This document shows, one piece after another, positions 43,271 through 54,854 of a stretch of DNA of 64,000 bases; the stretch's first letter is position 1, and the number at the start of each line of letters is the position of its first letter. A model generated the notes under the pieces. The model saw only the letters and a list, made by a program, of their open reading frames with translations, had not been told where the DNA came from and ran no database searches. Made by a program: the position numbers and the translations under genes. The stretch spans positions 41,714,798-41,778,797 of the forward strand of contig NC_034410.1 in assembly GCF_002078875.1 (NCBI RefSeq), in the 5' to 3' direction. The stretch is from Numida meleagris. Taxonomy: Eukaryota; Chordata; Aves; Galliformes; Numididae.

Positions 43271-46200
43271 CTGCTCAGAGGAAGAAGAGAATTCTCATTT
43301 GCTGTCAAACCTCAGCAGAAGTACAGAAACATGCAGCTTAGTGGGGAAAACAAACCAAACACCCCAAACCACATCCTACCTACATGCAGTATTCAACAGC
43401 AAACCCCTAAGAAATATCCTAATTAGATTTTTCTCCATATTCCTACCTTTAAAGAAAGGAGTCCAAAGCGTAGTAAAATTGGCCAAAGGAGATTATGACC
43501 CAGACAATCAAACAACACGTGACATCACTTCAGCAGGAGCTTATGTGGAAAGCAGACCTCTGAAACGTCCTTACCTAGCTAAGTCTGGCTCAGGGAGCGG
43601 ACTGCAGAGGAGCTGGTTGAGATACAATGCCATCTCCAGACAGCACTGCCACTGGCAAAAGCCATGTGCGGCATCTAAATCAAAGTCTTTATTTTGCAGT
43701 TTCTCTTCCTTCCATTTTAGAAATTTGTTATAAGCAATACTGTTGTCTTCAGCGTGGAGAACTGTGAGATCTAGGTTATGAATAGAAAATAACGGACAAA
43801 TAAATGTTCTGTGAACATACGAAAAGCATCTGCAATGTATAGGGCCTACAGACTACTAATGTTTAGTTGTATTTCTGGAAGTCTACCTAAATGTCTCAAT
43901 GTTAAGACATACAATAGAGAAGAAAATGTGAGTCGTCAATATCCATATGAATCTGAAATGGTGAAAACAGTAAGTCTATCTGTCAGGTAAATTTTCTACA
44001 CTGTTCTGGGAGTGAATCCGTTTGAAAAGATTGCCGTCTCATTCCACCCCACTCAAGAGTGGCAGCTGTTTTCAAGCAGCTTTTGTAGTTCAGAGCCTAA
44101 ATCAATAGAATAACCCTGGCTTTCATCATCTGTGGCATCAAATCAAGGATTCTTCCTAAGAAAATGCCACCTTACCCCTAACATGTAGAAATATTACTGA
44201 AAGTACTAAGTAATCCCAGAAACTTTTTCACTGTAGCTGTGCATCCAAAATTGTATTCTCTGGAAACATACCTGGATCATTTGTTATCCTGTGCAGTTCT
44301 CCAGATACTATCATTAGAAGTAAAGCCTTTAAGTGATGCAAATTCACTTTTGGCTCCGAACAACGCGTCCAATAACAGGTTACAGCAACAGGGAGCTGTA
44401 AGTGGGCAGGGACAGATTCTAGCAAACTCATTTTCACTCCTAAAGTCTCCAGCAGAAGTAGCTGACGGCGTGACATAGGCACCTGAAAATAAGCAAAAGA
44501 TTCTGAGGGAAAAAGATAGACATCATTTGTTGTGAGCCACTTCCAAAATGCAAATAAGATTGTTTAAACTAGCTAATACTTTGTGTTTTTAATTAAAATA
44601 AGAAGTTACTTAAGTGTCACAGATACTCTGAACAGGAAGTGTTTTTGAAATACTACCTCATCTTTAAAAACTGTAAGCTAAATGGTAGGGAGAAGGATAA
44701 AAGTCAATTTTCACAATTGCTTGAGGTCAGTTGGATTTTAATAGGTTTCAGAGTCTCCTACAAATCAGGTGATTTATGTTACATTCCTGTGTAAAAGTTG
44801 ACTTACTTTGAAAATTTAGTAGGCGTTAAAGTTACCTTGGTATGGCAAATACGTCTGTGTAACTTCATGTATTTTAAAAGTGACCCTTTTTTGTGAGCTG
44901 TAATGGTGATGCTTGTTCTTGGTATGTCGAGAACACACTTACCTGTAATCACAGTGAAACCTTCAGTGTACAGTTTACCTTTCTCATTTGCAGCATATGA
45001 ACTCATAGCACATTCCTTCTTTGCTGTGCTGTTTAACTTTTAAAATGCGGTGCTACAAGTGGCCTACGCGCAGAGCTCACTGCAGAACTGGAGCAAGCTG
45101 CTCAACTGCAACATGAGTGCTTTGTGAATCTGGATTGGGATGGTTTTGCTTATTGCTAGGCAGCAATCCCACATGTAGAAGGTAAACTGAAGCCAGTTTT
45201 GCCAAGTGTCATCTGAATACAGAGGAACACGTCTTCTTGTAACTTGCTGAATTGGTAATTTGTATATATTTAGTGAGGAGAGCTTTTATAACAACCAAAA
45301 CTCAAATTCAGTAGAGTATACACTGCAAGACCACGTTTAGGTGTCAATAATGTTTCTGAAAATCCAAAACCATGACTTCACAGATGTTTGCATGCTGCTC
45401 ATTCAAAGTAACAACAAACCCATACCACAGAAGAGACAGGCAAGGTTCTTATGTAGAACAGCCACCAGCTGGTGACGACAACACACAGGTATGCTGCTGT
45501 GGATCTCATGCCAGTGGACAGAGCACATGACTTAAATGTGTGGTATGGAAAGGCACAGATTGCATTTCCAAAAGTTTCAGAAACAGGTATGAGCCCTGGG
45601 TATTTCCCATTCCAAGGAAGAGTTTCAACCATTAGAAGTCTTAACCATGAAAATTTAAATATACAGCATTACTAATGCTGACTAGAACTAACCTAGTACA
45701 AACTTCCTTTGATTACAAGTTGTGTTTTTCAGGTGCTGTTCTGCTTGGCAAGGAGCAGGGAAGCATGTTTAGCAGGATGCACAGTTGTAGCAGGAGGAAT
45801 TGCTGGATAGGTACAAGGTTTACAGATGAAATAATAACGCTGATTTTTAGTAAAAAGCATTTGACTTCACTCTGTAATATCCATAACTCAATCAAATGCA
45901 AGTTAAATTTTGTAGTGTTGAATTGCACCTTTCTAAATTTCACAGAACTGTGAATCCTTTCCTAAAACGACAAAAGCAAATATTAGTTTAACAGAATAGA
46001 AAGGATGGAAGAAGGGCTTATACAGGATGACTTAGGCAATGTTATATATACATGCTGCCAGCTTCTCGTGTAATTTGGCTTGGTGCACTGGGTGGGGTGG
46101 TGATGAAATGTGTGTAGCTCCTCAGCCATCAGAAGCAGAACTGCACGTAGCTCTGTGCTGAGGATTTACTGAAGTTGCTGGGTTCAGGCAACACCTTTAG

Positions 46201-47550
46201 TGCCCGGACGGCAAATACAGTGCCTCCAAGGCGTGCCACACTGCACCACCTGCTATCACAACCACTTACCTCCACTAACTTGTCCAAAGAAAAACCATCA
46301 TCGCAAAAAGGCGCGGGGAGGCTCGCTGCTTGAACAAACGTTTTTTTAATTGACTTTTGGACTCTGTTGAACTCGCACACAGCCGGCAGCGTGCCGCTCT
46401 GTGAGTTACTCTGTGCGTCGGCAGCGGGACGCGTGCGCAGCAGCAGGCCGTAGAGAACCTGTCGGATGGGCAGCGCGGTGCCGTGCGCGCTGGGCCGCCG
46501 CATGTCCTCCACCTGGACGTGGAGGAAGGTGCTCCTCAGCGTCAGGACGTTTCTAACGAGCGGGGCCACCTCGCCTTCGGCCAAGGCGCCCAGCAGCCAC
46601 GGCGGCAGGCCCGAGGCCTCGGCCTCCTCGCAGCGGTAGCGGCCCTCCTGGAAGAACTCCTCGAGGTTCACCTCTGACGGCGCGTAGTCCTCCAGGGCGG
46701 CGCGCAGCAGCTCCCTCACCTCGTCCCTCCGCCGCCTGCCCAGGTGCTTCAGCACGGCGTCCACCGCCTCCTCGGGCCCGGCGAAGCCCGCCAGCCAGCC
46801 GAGCAGCCCCCGCGCGCGGCCGTGCTTCCCGGGCAGACGCACCTTGCCGAAGAAGCCCTCGAAGGCCGCCGCGTCCACGTAGTCGTTGCCGCTCATGACG
46901 GCGAAGAGGGGCAGCAAGCTCCTCCTGAGGCGCCCGAAGTGCCGGCAGAAGCTCTCCGCCTCGAAGCGCCGCGCGGGGATGTAGCGGCCCCGCCGCTCGG
47001 CGCGCACGTCCCGCCAGCCGAAGGCGCTCAGCGGGCAGTAGCCGCCCACCAGCTCGAAGATGAAGAAGTCGCTGTCGAGGGACAGCACGGGGCAGCCCCA
47101 GCGGTTGGCCAGGGCCGCGACCTCGCGGTCGGCCTCGGCCCAGCACTGCACGAAGGGCACGGCCGCCCGGCGCAGCGCCTGCACGAAGGCGTGCCGGGCC
47201 AGCAGCGGCAGCACGCAGCCGCCCTCCCCGCGGCACAGCCCGTGGGCCCTGCGCAGACGCTCGGCGGCGCGCTCCCGCAGCGTGCCCAGCTTCCTGTCGG
47301 CCGCCCCGCGCCCGCCGTCCAGCACCACGAAGGAGGCCACGCCGCAGGCCCGCAGGACGGCGAAGAACTCGCCCGCGGCCGCCGCGAACGGGCCGTAGTC
47401 GCCGCCTCGGCGGGAATCGGCGGCGGAGGCGAAGAAGAGGTGGTAGTATAGGCTGCTGCCGTCGATCACCAGCTTGGTGTCCCGCACCCGCAGCTCCGCG
47501 AAGAACGCCTCGCGCTCCCCCACGAAGCCCGTCAGCCCCGGGACGCCCAT
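42979..47550 (-). CDS. ASTE1: ASTE1 (asteroid homologue 1): XPG/FEN1-fold nuclease, complete, 4 coding exons
   Basis: In mammals ASTE1 is reported as a structure-specific nuclease acting at DNA ends with the 53BP1-shieldin pathway. Four exons (47550-46270, 44482-44272, 43761-43575, 43270-42979) join at GT-AG introns to 1971 nt, giving 656 residues plus stop, against 679 in human. The start ATG at 47550 gives MGVPGLTGFV, the Met-Gly-x-x-Gly-Leu opening of the XPG/FEN1 family. Acidic residues expected in the XPG-N/XPG-I active site are visible: Asp30 (VIDG), Asp78 (VLDGG), Glu139 and Asp141 (AEADRE), Asp159 and Asp161 (DSDF). The C-terminus carries a Lys-rich stretch that may be a nuclear signal. 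It is transcribed away from NEK11, sharing its CpG island, and converges on ATP2C1. Identity is supported by long matches such as RRQLLLLETL and LYSGTLVHGL. Confidence 0.96.
43575..43761 (-). CDS. ASTE1: ASTE1 coding exon 3
   Basis: Residues 498-559 plus two bases. The later part (AAHGFCQWQCCLEMALYLNQ then LLCSPLPEPDLA) matches human closely; the first third is diverged. Acceptor ATCTCACAG, donor GTAAGG. It has no ATG in frame, so a simple ORF listing misses it. Its boundaries rest on the frame joining on both sides. Confidence 0.92.
44272..44482 (-). CDS. ASTE1: ASTE1 coding exon 2
   Basis: Residues 428-497 plus one base: VPMSRRQLLLLETLGVKMSL, then LPVAVTCYW and LHHLKALLLMIVSGELHRIT. Acceptor (minus strand) TTTTCAG, donor GTATGT. 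It matches the human ...RRRQMLLLETL and KLHHLQSLLL region. Codon use is AT-rich, in sharp contrast with exon 1. Confidence 0.95.
44483..46269 (-). other. ASTE1 intron 1 (with introns 2 and 3 nearby)
   Basis: About 1.8 kb of AT-rich intron without recognised repeats. Introns 2 (43762-44271) and 3 (43271-43574) are short and also empty. A 77-codon minus-strand open stretch at 45399-45632 lies here; I do not recognise it. Confidence 0.6.
46270..47550 (-). CDS. ASTE1: ASTE1 coding exon 1
   Basis: Codes residues 1-427, the entire nuclease-like core, in one open stretch from ATG at 47550 to donor GTAAGT after ...LDKLVE. The open frame runs on to 46129, but the donor and the fit of the next exon (VPMSRRQ) show that those 46 codons are intronic. 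Base composition is extremely GC- and CpG-rich and the protein is loaded with Ala, Arg and Gly. The exon's inner part, from about 46400 up, behaves as a CpG island. Confidence 0.95.
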
Positions 47551-47720
47551 AGCGGCGGCGGAAGCGGCCCCGCGCCCGGGGCTCGGCGCGCATGCGCCGC
47601 GTCACCTTGACAACGGCGCCGCTCGGGCCGCGGGCTGAGCTGCGGCCTGGGGCTGACGTGCGGGCTCGGCACTCCGCGCCGCGTTCCGCTCCCGCGGGGT
47701 GTTGGCAGGTAACTGCCCAG
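46400..47720. other. CpG island over ASTE1 exon 1 and its promoter
   Basis: A sharp jump in GC and CpG density against the AT-rich surroundings, covering most of ASTE1 exon 1 and the spacer toward NEK11. It is the only CpG island in the window. Confidence 0.85.
47551..47720. promoter_or_regulatory. Bidirectional ASTE1/NEK11 promoter
   Basis: GC-rich, TATA-less spacer between the ASTE1 ATG (minus) and NEK11 (plus). It contains the NRF1 palindrome GCGCATGCGC at 47588-47597 and an RFX X-box-like GTCACCTTGACAAC at 47601-47614. Head-to-head placement of the two genes within 1.2 kb supports shared regulation. Transcription starts are not visible. Confidence 0.65.
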
Positions 47721-48737
47721 CTTCTCACGGGAGGATGCTGATAGGACAAGCGGGAACGGCTTTAGACTGAAAGAGGGGACGTGGTTTGTTTCACTGTTGA
47801 GGTGGCTTGTCGTAAGTGTACGGTTTGGCTGTGTTTCACGATACGGTGACGCCACAGAGTTGGGCTCCTTGGTGCAGTATGCCAGCAACTCAGTAGACGG
47901 GTATTAAAATACGTTGGTGCACGTTCGGTTGCTGTTAAGAAAATGGTTGCAAACGCATAATCTTCATTCAGGCTCTGCGTTTGTAGGAAGACAACCCCTT
48001 GGCCCCAGAAGTTATGCGGTTTTTAAAACTGTTTTTTTCTTTTCTCTTCCAAAACAAAGCATTTCTGTATGCAGTGCTGATGAGACAGCAGTAATAGCTG
48101 TGCTGATGAAAGGATATTACAACATCTTTTTTTTTTTTTGCACTTGAGGATCCTTCGAAACAAATAACGCAAACAAAAAGGCAAAGTAACAGTGCCGATA
48201 TCGCTTTATTATGTATGAAGAAGCACCTGCCTATTACCATTTGGAATGAGGAAGGAAAAGAAAACAAAGTCAATCCAAAAACATTTTCAGTCACTGGAAG
48301 CCATCGTAACAGTAGAGATTTGCTTCTGCACTCTCTGTGTTTGCAGAGTTAGGACCTCAGTTAGACAAGAACTGCCAATCAAAGCTGAGCTCTTGGAAAG
48401 GTGGATCAGGAACGAATAATTATAGTGAAAGAGAATAAAAGAACTTTTGGAGGAAGTGAGCGTTATTAAAAATCTTTCTGAGCCAGAAAGCTCTAGTTTT
48501 CAGGGGATGGTCGCAGTCAGTCACTCAGAAGCTCTCGTGTAAGTGCTGACAGATGGGAGAAAGATGGTGGAAGTTGAAGGGCAAATGAAAGAGTAAACAG
48601 CTTTGTAGTTAAGAATATTACATTAGCAAATCTTTTTCTTTCTGTTCCAAGTGCTTCCTCCGAACATCTGTAGAAGAGTAAAAGGATTTGAAAACTGCGT
48701 TCTAGAGAAATTTGGGTAGTTTCTGTTACACAGAGCA
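47709..48737 (+). other. Probable NEK11 5'UTR intron and leader
   Basis: A CAG|GTAACT donor-like site at 47708/47709 and a TTCTGTTACACAG acceptor at about 48733 could frame a roughly 1-kb intron between a non-coding first exon in the CpG island and the ATG exon. No open frame here is convincing. Confidence 0.4.
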
Positions 48738-48907
48738 ATGCTGAAATTTCAAGAAACTGCTAAGTATGTCAGCGTTACCAGATCTAATTCTGCTTGCTCA
48801 GATGCTACTATTGCAAGAAGATACACTATTCAGAGGAAACTTGGCAATGGAAGCTTTGGAAGCGTGTATCTGGTTTCTGACAAGAAAGCAAAACAAGGAG
48901 ATGAATT
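48738..48907 (+). CDS. NEK11: NEK11 first coding exon (NIMA-related kinase 11), gene continues beyond window
   Basis: NEK11 is a Ser/Thr kinase that in human phosphorylates CDC25A in the G2/M DNA-damage checkpoint. This exon codes 56 residues plus two bases: MLKFQETAKYVS..., ARRYTIQRKLGNGSFGSVYL, VSDKKAKQGDE. The glycine-rich ATP loop GNGSFG is at residues 36-41. The opening MLKFQE-x-AK and VSDKKAK match human NEK11. The donor is gtgagt. The next exon should carry the catalytic Lys segment (VLKEIS in human); I did not find it up to 64000, so it is most likely to the right. Other NEK kinases lack this N-terminal match. Confidence 0.9.
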
Positions 48908-51900
48908 GTGAGTAAGCTCTTCACGTACTTTAAATAAAAACAGTTTGGACCATAATTCTTACACTGTAGATGTTTTCTTTCTGTTGATTTGTTTCAACTC
49001 TAAGTTTGATGTTATGTTGCAGCCTTTACTGTTCAACTGTAGTGAGGACAGGAGAGCACACTTTCTGCTGGAATGCTGAGTCAGCATAACCTCTTTGTTT
49101 AAAACCATTTATGAGTTAAGGCTGTGTCATTGTGCTTTTATCTAACTCCTTTTCTGTTTATTGTGTAAGGCAGAGTGAAGGTAGGGAGAAAATCTCTGAC
49201 CCTCCTCTCCACAGTGATGTTTACTTCTAAAGCTGTGCAACAACTAATTTAAACAATAAAATAACTTACTCCCAGTGTCATACCTTGGACAAGTTGCTAA
49301 TGTAGAATGCACACTGCAAAGGACCCTGGTATTTACCCAGAACTGAGGTAGATTTCTTCATTGTCCTGACAAGAAGCAGGGCAGAGATGTATGCCAGTTT
49401 TCACAAATTTGCGGTCTTCTTTGTAGCATTTTTTTTTTAAAGGCTTAAAGTGTTGTACTTTATAAACTATAATTGAATAATTGTAAAAATATGTACTATA
49501 TCATTGGTGTGAGTATAATGCAGGTGTGTGGTTTATCTTTGGAGGCCTTGCATTTAATAAGTAAATCCTGTTCTGCAAGTTGTTTATTCAGAACGCTTAC
49601 TAGAATGCTGGACATGTGCCTTCATTCCCTGCTCATCCCTCTTCATCAACATGATATTTTTGTTTTACAAATACGGAGAATGAGAATCTTTATTCTACTG
49701 TGTCCAGCTCCTACAATGTCTTCTTCTGTAGTGGTTCATTCAGGGCTCATTAAAGCACTGACATTTTAAGCATGAAAATGTCAGAATTCCTGAATGTATT
49801 TTAATAGACTTCCCTCTTTATTTCTGATGATTTCTTATTTACTTTCAGTAAATACTTGGTAACACCGAATTGGATGTTTTCAGGAATTATTTTACATCAC
49901 TGTAAGGACTGACATCGTTAGTGAGGTGTCAAAAAAGAAACACTACGGTACTGATTTTTTTCTTAATAATTGAGTTGTAGAAATGAAACTTCAGAAGGAA
50001 TAGTTATAGAAATTCCAATAAACAGCATTTCCATTTGCTGTATGCCTTACTGATGGCAATTTTTCTTTTAACTGCCAACAAATCTTGATTTTGTACCTGC
50101 CTGAATGTAGACAGGTCTCATCAGTTTGGTTGATAATAACCTTAGGATTCTGAAGCCATAAAAGACGGAAGAACATTTTTAGGAAGTTGGGTTCCTGAAG
50201 GTCATTGGACTTCATTGTATAGAAATGTGTTTGTGTATCAGTGTTTGTGTATCAGTACATGGGTTTATCGGTTTGACACAACAAATGAAATTAGAATATG
50301 AATACCTCTGTTTTTCTCCAGTAAATTTGTGAAGCTTTTTGTTCAAAGTGTGAAACATCCAGTCAGTGTAGTTCACAGCCAGGAATACATTCTTCCTTTA
50401 AATCTAGGGGTCTGTTGGTCTTTTCTGATGGATGTGTCAATGAGCACTTACATGATCAAAAGAAGTTTTTTGATTTACGTGTGCTTCAGCTGTGCTGATA
50501 ATGACAAGGCATTCTTGGCAATACTGCTGTAATAAATGTGTATCAAGGACATGGTTCTTTCACTTGTTGTCCTTCAACATCAATTTGCAGATTCTCAGCT
50601 CCTTGGATCAGGGTTCGAGGCCACTAAGCTCTTTGATTTTTCTGGCTGGGTTTTAGATCTCTTGGCTCTATCTGTGGTTTAATTAAAAAATTTTTTTTTT
50701 TTTTTTATGAAAACTTTGAAAATCTTATATTAGTAGAAACTATGAATTTTATTTTCCTGTTAGCATCATTTACCATGCAGATAGGATGACAGGAACTCTC
50801 CCCGCTTGTATGACCATTCAGAATTCAATTCAGCTATGATTGAACTCAGAATATTAACAGGATATTGAGGTCTGTGTCTTCAGTTCCTTTCTTCTTTTTT
50901 TCTACTACAGAACAAAATGCCGAACCTCAAAACCCAAGGAATGTGTATTTTGCCCTTAAGTAGTTGTTATCCCTATTTTTTTTCCTTTAGATTTTTTTCT
51001 TTGAAAACTTTAATTCTTAGTGTTTTAGACAAACGTTTACTGCCTCAGCATTTCATGCCTGTGTTTGAAGCTATCAGTCCTCAGCCATACTCAGGACAGG
51101 CTCTGAGTATCAAAAGGCATATTCTTTTTTGTTGTTGTTGATTGTCAGTCTATTTTTATGACTCCAACAGTAAGTGCTGATATTATAATGCAGTTCATCA
51201 TTTTGTCACTAGGGGGTACTTGTGTATCGCAGTTGTTCTCTGTTCCTCTGAGCCACAGATGTAAGTTGGAGTAGATTCCCCCAACTTTCTCTCACTTCTG
51301 TGCTAAAAGATGATAAAAATAAGGGCTCCATTGAACGTGAAAGATCGAGCAGCATAACAAAATAGACTGTAGGTACTTTCTTCTCTTTAATTCTATCAAT
51401 TTCTTAAGGTGATGAAATATACTACTTACTGCTTGTTAGATTTTCCTTTGGGAAATATGTATGTTTTCAAATGAAAAATTGTGGGTTTTTTTTCCATCAT
51501 GTTTCTTACTCTTTCAGAGTAATACATTTCAGAGTGTGATTCGAATTTTGTTTCTTACTTGTAAAAAAAAAAAATGAAAATCTTAGAGATCTGAAAGCTC
51601 TTTGGCAGAAAAACGGGAATTGAGATACTTCAGTCCCAAGTGACCTCAACAGAATTAGATTTCTGGTTTTATTGTTTCAGAGGTGCTTCAGAATGTACCG
51701 AGAAAAATATTTACATACACACTACTGACTTGGTGAGCTCTGGTGTGATACAGCTGTGTTGTGTACTGTGCAGATAACATAGATATGAAGTACTACCACT
51801 ATGGTGGTGTATGTAGGTCTCCTACTATGCTTGTAAGTGTTCCCTTGTATGACTCATTCCTTTCCTCTTTAGCCTCTTAATTTGTATTGCTTGTAATTTG

Positions 51901-53462
51901 TAATTTTTTATAGCTTTCTTTCATGTTCGTGGTGCAACGTGCTTTCTTTTTTATTAGGTGACTCTGAAAACCTTTTTCATTTTAATTTTGCCATGCCCTG
52001 TTTAAACTAGAAAATTATATATTACTGTAAACAGCTGTCAGTTACGTACATAGCTAAACACCTGAATGTCTAAGCTAGGTAAAATTTCTAGTCATACAAC
52101 ACATTTTCGGGTGTTAATGAGCTCCCTTTTCCTTTAGACAGTTTCTTATTGACATATAATCTTAAATATGCTGTTACAGGATTGCTCACGTTTTACTTTA
52201 CGTAGCAACAGCTTCTCTGCATGTACAACTTAGTTTTTTTTCCGCCTTTCCCAAGGTATATTATCCGAGATGGAGGAAACCAAACCAGTGATTAGTATTC
52301 TAGATTGAGATGGTGCCCCATGGAATTATTTCAGACTAGCCATTGGCTTTAAGGATCACACTTACTTCATTGTGATAACTGCTCTGTGTAGATATGGAAC
52401 AAATAACTTCCCTGAGTTTTGTGATAATTTCATAAAAAGAAAAGCACAGGTTCTTGTGTTTAGATTTATGGCTAGGGAAGGTGACTTTTGTCCTCCTTGC
52501 TTGTGTAGCCAGTTAGGTCATCTGCTCTCCATCTCCTACAAGAGCTTTTGATCCTGTTGAATGATTCTCACCAGTTATGATAGAGGGTTGCACGTCTCAA
52601 AGACAGAAATTCTGTGACTTATGAAACAGCATACAAAAGAATAACAATGCCCTCATAAAGACAAAGGCCATAACCATAGGGAGACTTCTTTATGAGAGAG
52701 TGTATATCCTGTACTAGTCAACTTGAGCATGAGAGTTCACAGATTTCCGTGTGTTTGGAAAGAAGCTATCGTTAGAATTTTTATCATCTTAGATCACAAA
52801 GTCAGGTAAACACAAGAGATGTTTATAGGAAAGCAAGCTTCCTTCTTAGCTCCAGTTTAAACAGAATGGCTTGTTTTCTGTATTATTTGATATTTTCAGC
52901 ATTAGATATTTGCTAATCCTCTGATTTTGAAGCAGTTTCTGTACATTATTTAAAAGTGAGATTGAATAGCTTAATATTGACATACCCTTCCGTTCTACTG
53001 CCCTCTAAAATGAGCTTTGATAAATCTTTATTTCAAATTGCAAACTGATTTAGGTAATATGCAACTGAAGTCCAGAAAAGGATTGCATCCTCCTGCAAAT
53101 ATTTGCTTTGATTTTTAATCTTTTTCCAGGGTTTGAACTGAATGTAGGCATGGTAGATGAGGATGCAAATCACTGGTTGCCTATTAGTGGAGTTCTTTAT
53201 TTTTTAGAGACTCTGGTTTTGACTCTTTTAAGAAGAAAACATGGTAGCTTTAATAAGGGTAGAAATTACTTCTGTGTATGTTTTTGTTTTCCGCTTTCTC
53301 TTTTCTAGAAGTTGCACCAGAATTGAAGTTGGACCTACATCTTTGTTTAAGTAGCAAGGGACAAACAGTGCTACTCAGTCACTTTTCTAGGCCTATGGAA
53401 ACCTGCTGTGGAAAACTGTCTATTAAGAATGGTTCTTGGCATATTTTTAGCACCTTTTCCAT
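48908..53462 (+). other. NEK11 intron 1, left part
   Basis: AT-rich sequence with no recognised exon or named repeat. A partial CTCF-like match (12 of 14 positions) lies at 51206-51219. A weak MIR-like patch lies near 49660. Confidence 0.5.
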
Positions 53463-53605
53463 TCTGGGACCTCAAAGCACTTTTCAGAGCTGTGAAATAT
53501 TTTTACCCAGTTTGCAGATAGGCAAGAAACAGAGAGGTTAAATAGTTTGCCTGTATTCATGCAGGGAGATGGTGATAGGCCTGGAAAATAACTGGGCCCT
53601 ACTTG
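53463..53605 (-). repeat. Ancient MIR-like CORE-SINE fragment
   Basis: The segment 'gaaacagagaggttaaatag' then 'tttgcctgtattcatgcagg', preceded by 'gacctcaaagcacttttcag' and 'ttttacccagtttgcagata', follows the reverse complement of the MIR consensus (ACAGATGAGGAAACTGAGGC, then AGAGAGGTTAAG). MIR copies are scarce in birds, so this is old. Confidence 0.6.
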
Positions 53606-54289
53606 CTAAGTCATTTTTCGGTGTTTTAAAGATCCTGCTACTATTTAGCAAGATTAACTGCACTATAGATGCACAACCCTTGTCTAGAGCCCAATATAAT
53701 GAGGGCCAGTTGTACATTTCGGATGGAAGCTGTCTGTGCGTGACAGAAAGGAAGCCTGATTTCCTCCAGTCTTGCATCCTGTGTCCCCTTGTCCTACCAC
53801 AAGAAGCCCTACTCTTTTACCACATGCGTTACGACTACATTCAGTTTCCTGGAACGTCCTCCATTTTCTTCCTCTAAACACAGCTCCATCTTCTTCCTTC
53901 CCTCTAGTACCCCTGTAGCGTTTGTATTTTCCTTATGCATGACCTAATCGGAGGCTAGGGAAGCAGCCACTTGAGGTGTGGCTGTCTCTGAGGACTTGTA
54001 TAGCTGAGGTGATTGCGTTGTGTACAATGCCATTTGGCAGCTCAAACAATGTAGAACTTCTGACATCCGAGAGCCACTAATTGAAGGTTCTTGCACTTCC
54101 TACTTAGATGATTACATAATGCTATCCTTGAAATTGCTGCTCTTCTGACAGGTTTGGTCGAAACTGCGCAGTAAGTCTGCAAGCGGAGTAGTGATTGGTA
54201 GCTGGACAATTCTTTCCTTTGTACAGAATGTTAAAAAAGTCTGGACAATTGGAAAAAAAATTGGAAAAGCAGGTGAAACAATTATATAT

Positions 54290-54854
54290 GAGGGCTGCTC
54301 TGAAAGTAATGCCTCCTATATTATTATGTTGGTACCTGATATCAGAGGTGGATGTGGGTGGTATGGCAGTAGAAGTCAAACCTTCCCACCCATATTCTGT
54401 TATATTTTGTTGCCATGTGACAGATGGCAGCAGAGGGGCAATCTGACAAAATGGCGTCTGACATGGAAGTGCATCTGAAGCAAAGATGTGGAACTGAATT
54501 CCTCCATATGGAAAAAAAATATGGACGTTCATTGACACTTGCTGAATATTTGTGGAGACCAAACAGTGGATGTGAGCACAGTGACGTGTGGTGGGTGGTG
54601 TGTCTCACCAGTGGCAACAATGACATGAATGACAAGCCATGTTCCTGGACAGCCATTCAGTTTTGGATGAGCATGGCATGCAGGTTCTTGTTCATCGCTG
54701 GCAAAAATACATAGTTAATGGTGTTGACTATGTTAGAAAGTAGTGCTTTGTAGCTGAGAATTTGTTCTATCAAGTAGTGTTACTGTGCTCTTTGTATTTA
54801 TTGTAGTTTCCATGGAAATTAGTAGTAGGTATTACTTTTGGAGCAACCTACGTA
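54290..54854 (+). mobile_element. Mariner (Galluhop/Mariner_GG-type) non-autonomous copy
   Basis: Opens with GAGGGCTGCTCTGAAAGTAA and closes with ATTACTTTTGGAGCAACC. The termini are inverted repeats matching at about 21 of 26 positions. Inside, from ATGGCGTCTGACATGG at about 54452, there is a frameshifted remnant of the N-terminal helix-turn-helix part of a mariner transposase; the catalytic part is gone. It is about 565 bp, as for internally deleted copies. Assignment to the chicken mariner is from memory of its terminal sequence. Confidence 0.85.

Noticed and set aside
46744..47451. 235-codon plus-strand open frame opposite ASTE1 exon 1
   Set aside because: Antisense shadow caused by high GC; no domain and no start context or splice support.
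46553..47749. 398-codon minus-strand open frame overlapping ASTE1 exon 1
   Set aside because: It is the shifted frame of a GC-rich exon where stops are rare. Its product is a low-complexity Arg/Ala/Gly string without domains, while the other frame gives a clean XPG-like protein.
51670..51730. Possible second NEK11 exon after 'attgtttcag' at 51680
   Set aside because: The reading (EVLQNVPRK...) does not follow the expected kinase VLKEIS segment and soon hits a stop.
54122..54714. Several 83-146 codon open frames near 54.1-54.7 kb
   Set aside because: They lie in or read across the deleted mariner copy; only a frameshifted transposase N-terminal remnant is present.
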